From the NCBI GenBank assembly GCA_937901265.1, contig CALCHA010000146.1:1-5198 (forward strand): a DNA stretch of 5,198 bases, written 5' to 3'. A program made the translations under genes and the position numbers. This document shows, piece by piece, positions 3,839 through 5,198 of the stretch. The notes below the pieces were generated by a model. It was not told the DNA's origin. It made no database searches and saw nothing but the letters and a program-made list of their open reading frames with translations. The stretch's first letter is position 1. The number at the start of each line of letters is the position of its first letter. This stretch comes from an uncultured Phycisphaerales bacterium (GTDB lineage: Bacteria > Planctomycetota > Phycisphaerae > WQYP01).

Positions 3839-5198
3839 ATGGCAAAGACAGCAGAGCAGGAACGCCTGGACCAGGCGCGTGACGAATCGGACTGGAAGAA
3901 GTGGGGGCCCTATTTGTCGGAACGGGCGTGGGGGACGGTGCGCGAAGATTATTCAGCGGATGGGAGCGCGTGGGATTATTTTCCGCACGACCATGCGCGG
4001 AGCCGCGCCTATCGCTGGAACGAGGATGGGCTGCTGGGTATTTCGGACCGGCGGCAATATCTGTGCTTCGGCCTGACGCTGTGGAACGGGAAAGATCCGA
4101 TCCTCAAGGAGCGGATGTTTGGCTTGACGGGGCCGCAGGGGAATCATGGGGAGGATGTGAAGGAGTATTACTACTTCCTCGATTCGACGCCGACCCATTC
4201 CTATATGAAAGCGTTGTACAAGTATCCTCAGGCGGCCTATCCCTATGATCTGCTGGTGTCGGAGGGAACGCGCCGTGGCAAGAAGGACCCCGAGTATGAG
4301 TTGATCGACACGGGGGTGTTCGCGGCGGACAAGTATTTTGATCTCCAGGTGGAATATGCCAAGGGGGATGTGGAGGATCTGCTGATTCGAGTGACGGTGT
4401 TCAACCGGGGCGCGGAAAAGGCGGCGTTGACGCTGTTGCCGACGTTGTGGTTTCGGAACACCTGGAGCTGGGCGGAGGGATCGCCGCGGCCAGTGATGTG
4501 GCAGGAGGGTGCGGGGAAGATTTGCGCCAAGCATCCGGAGCTGGGGGATTTTGTGCTGCGGTATGCTCAGGGAGGGCCCTGGAAGGAGACGTTGTTCACG
4601 GAAAACGAGACCCACTGCGAGCGGCTGTTTGGCAGCCGCAGCGCTTCGCCCTATGTGAAGGACGCGTTTCATCGCCACATTATTTCGAAGGATGAGGGCG
4701 TGGTAAACCCGGAGGGGCGGGGAACGAAGGCGGGGATTCGCTACGAGCTGGAGGTGGCGGGGAAGGGGAGCGAGAGCGTGGTGCTGCGGCTCACGCACGC
4801 GGGGACGGAGGTGGAAATCGATGCGGCATTCGACGCGCTCTTCGAGCAGCGCCGCGGCGAGGCGGATGCGTTTTACCAGACGATCGTGCCCGCGGGTCTT
4901 TCGGAGGACATGCAGAACATTCAGCGGCAGGCGTTTGCGGGACTGTTGTGGAGCAAGCAGTTCTATAACTATGACGTGCGGACCTGGCTCGAGGGTGATC
5001 CCGCGATGCCGCGTCCGCCCGCGCAGCGCTGGGAGGGGCGAAACCATGACTGGGTGCATATTGCCAACGACAGCGTAATGTCGATGCCCGACACCTGGGA
5101 GTACCCCTGGTATGCGGCGTGGGATCTGGCATTTCACACGATACCGCTGGCGCTGATCGAGCCGGCCATTCTCATCGTCATGGGCGTTGTTGTGGTCT
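3839..5198 (+). CDS. MGH1/GH63-like glycoside hydrolase (glucosidase), 3' end missing
   Basis: The open frame runs 453 codons to the window edge. Members of this family are roughly 850-900 residues, so about half is present. The N-terminal half (for example residues 29-39 RAWGTVREDYS, then DYFPHDHARSR, FGLTGPQGNHGEDVKEYYY and YPYDLL) is the conserved non-catalytic beta-rich part. The (alpha/alpha)6 barrel begins near residue 345 (FYQTI), with the conserved NHDW (402-405), NDSVMSMP and WEYPWYAAWDLAFH (420-433). Asp429 in that motif is the likely catalytic acid by analogy with GH63 enzymes such as YgjK. The general base would lie in the missing part. No signal peptide is visible, so it probably acts in the cytoplasm on an alpha-glucoside or mannosylglycerate-like substrate. 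The start at ATG 3839 has only a weak GAG-type ribosome binding site, which suggests translational coupling to the SDR gene nine bases upstream. The last 10-15 codons do not fit the family. Confidence 0.85.
   Translation, partial: MAKTAEQERLDQARDESDWKKWGPYLSERAWGTVREDYSADGSAWDYFPHDHARSRAYRWNEDGLLGISDRRQYLCFGLTLWNGKDPILKERMFGLTGPQGNHGEDVKEYYYFLDSTPTHSYMKALYKYPQAAYPYDLLVSEGTRRGKKDPEYELIDTGVFAADKYFDLQVEYAKGDVEDLLIRVTVFNRGAEKAALTLLPTLWFRNTWSWAEGSPRPVMWQEGAGKICAKHPELGDFVLRYAQGGPWKETLFTENETHCERLFGSRSASPYVKDAFHRHIISKDEGVVNPEGRGTKAGIRYELEVAGKGSESVVLRLTHAGTEVEIDAAFDALFEQRRGEADAFYQTIVPAGLSEDMQNIQRQAFAGLLWSKQFYNYDVRTWLEGDPAMPRPPAQRWEGRNHDWVHIANDSVMSMPDTWEYPWYAAWDLAFHTIPLALIEPAILIVMGVVVV
5153..5198 (+). 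other. GspF/PilC-like tail, probable chimeric contig end
   Basis: From about 5153 the hydrolase frame reads LIEPAILIVMGVVVV. Glycoside hydrolases of this family continue after the PLAL(V/I)(D/E)P motif with a charged amphipathic helix (typically DFAK and similar). A run of purely hydrophobic residues is foreign to them. LxEPxxIVVMGVxV is instead typical of the last membrane helix of GspF/PilC inner-membrane proteins of type II secretion and type IV pili. The shared Leu-Ile-Glu-Pro (5153-5164) could have served as a false assembly overlap. The match is from memory of the family and covers only about 15 residues. Confidence 0.55.

Noticed and set aside
3953..5137. Long minus-strand frame of 394 codons
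   Set aside because: It lies fully antisense to the glycoside hydrolase, is rich in Arg, His, Pro and Leu as expected from reverse-reading GC-rich codons, and shows no domain.

Overview
The window looks like a small, GC-rich bacterial contig, probably from the Planctomycetota or a neighbouring PVC-group lineage. That placement rests on three things I recognise only by sequence style: an IS21-type IstA N-terminus, a rhomboid protease with an Arg-rich linker and a TPR-like tail, and an SDR dehydrogenase followed by an MGH1/GH63-like glucosidase. It is an inference, not a phylogenetic result.

Layout. Positions 1-643 hold the wreck of an IS21-family element: the DNA-binding N-terminus of istA, a stop in its repetitive linker, and then, with the catalytic part and istB missing, two direct repeats that look like the element's right end. 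Positions 644-1171 hold no gene I can name. They contain a strong hairpin that reads as a minus-strand terminator and two unassigned open frames on the minus strand. At 1172-1288 a very short plus-strand ORF with a good ribosome binding site encodes a textbook signal peptide and then stops. It faces tRNA-Pro(UGG) on the minus strand (1402-1476), which has its own intrinsic terminator.

Upstream of the tRNA on the same strand lies a complete rhomboid intramembrane serine protease (1528-2748) with a TPR-like C-terminal domain and a plausible sigma70-type promoter. Divergent from it, after about 300 bases, is a two-gene plus-strand unit: an SDR oxidoreductase of the glucose 1-dehydrogenase type (3050-3829) and, nine bases later, a large MGH1/GH63-like glycoside hydrolase that runs off the window (3839 onward). 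The pair suggests that a sugar released from an oligosaccharide or glycoside is then oxidised by the dehydrogenase, though the substrate cannot be read from the sequence.

The most unusual point is the last ~45 bases. The hydrolase frame stops looking like its own family right after the Leu-Ile-Glu-Pro at 5153-5164 and reads instead like the C-terminal membrane segment of a GspF/PilC type II secretion or pilus protein. The best explanation is a chimeric contig end joined through a short shared stretch, rather than a real gene fusion. I found no CRISPR array, defence system, phage gene or convincing new multi-gene system.
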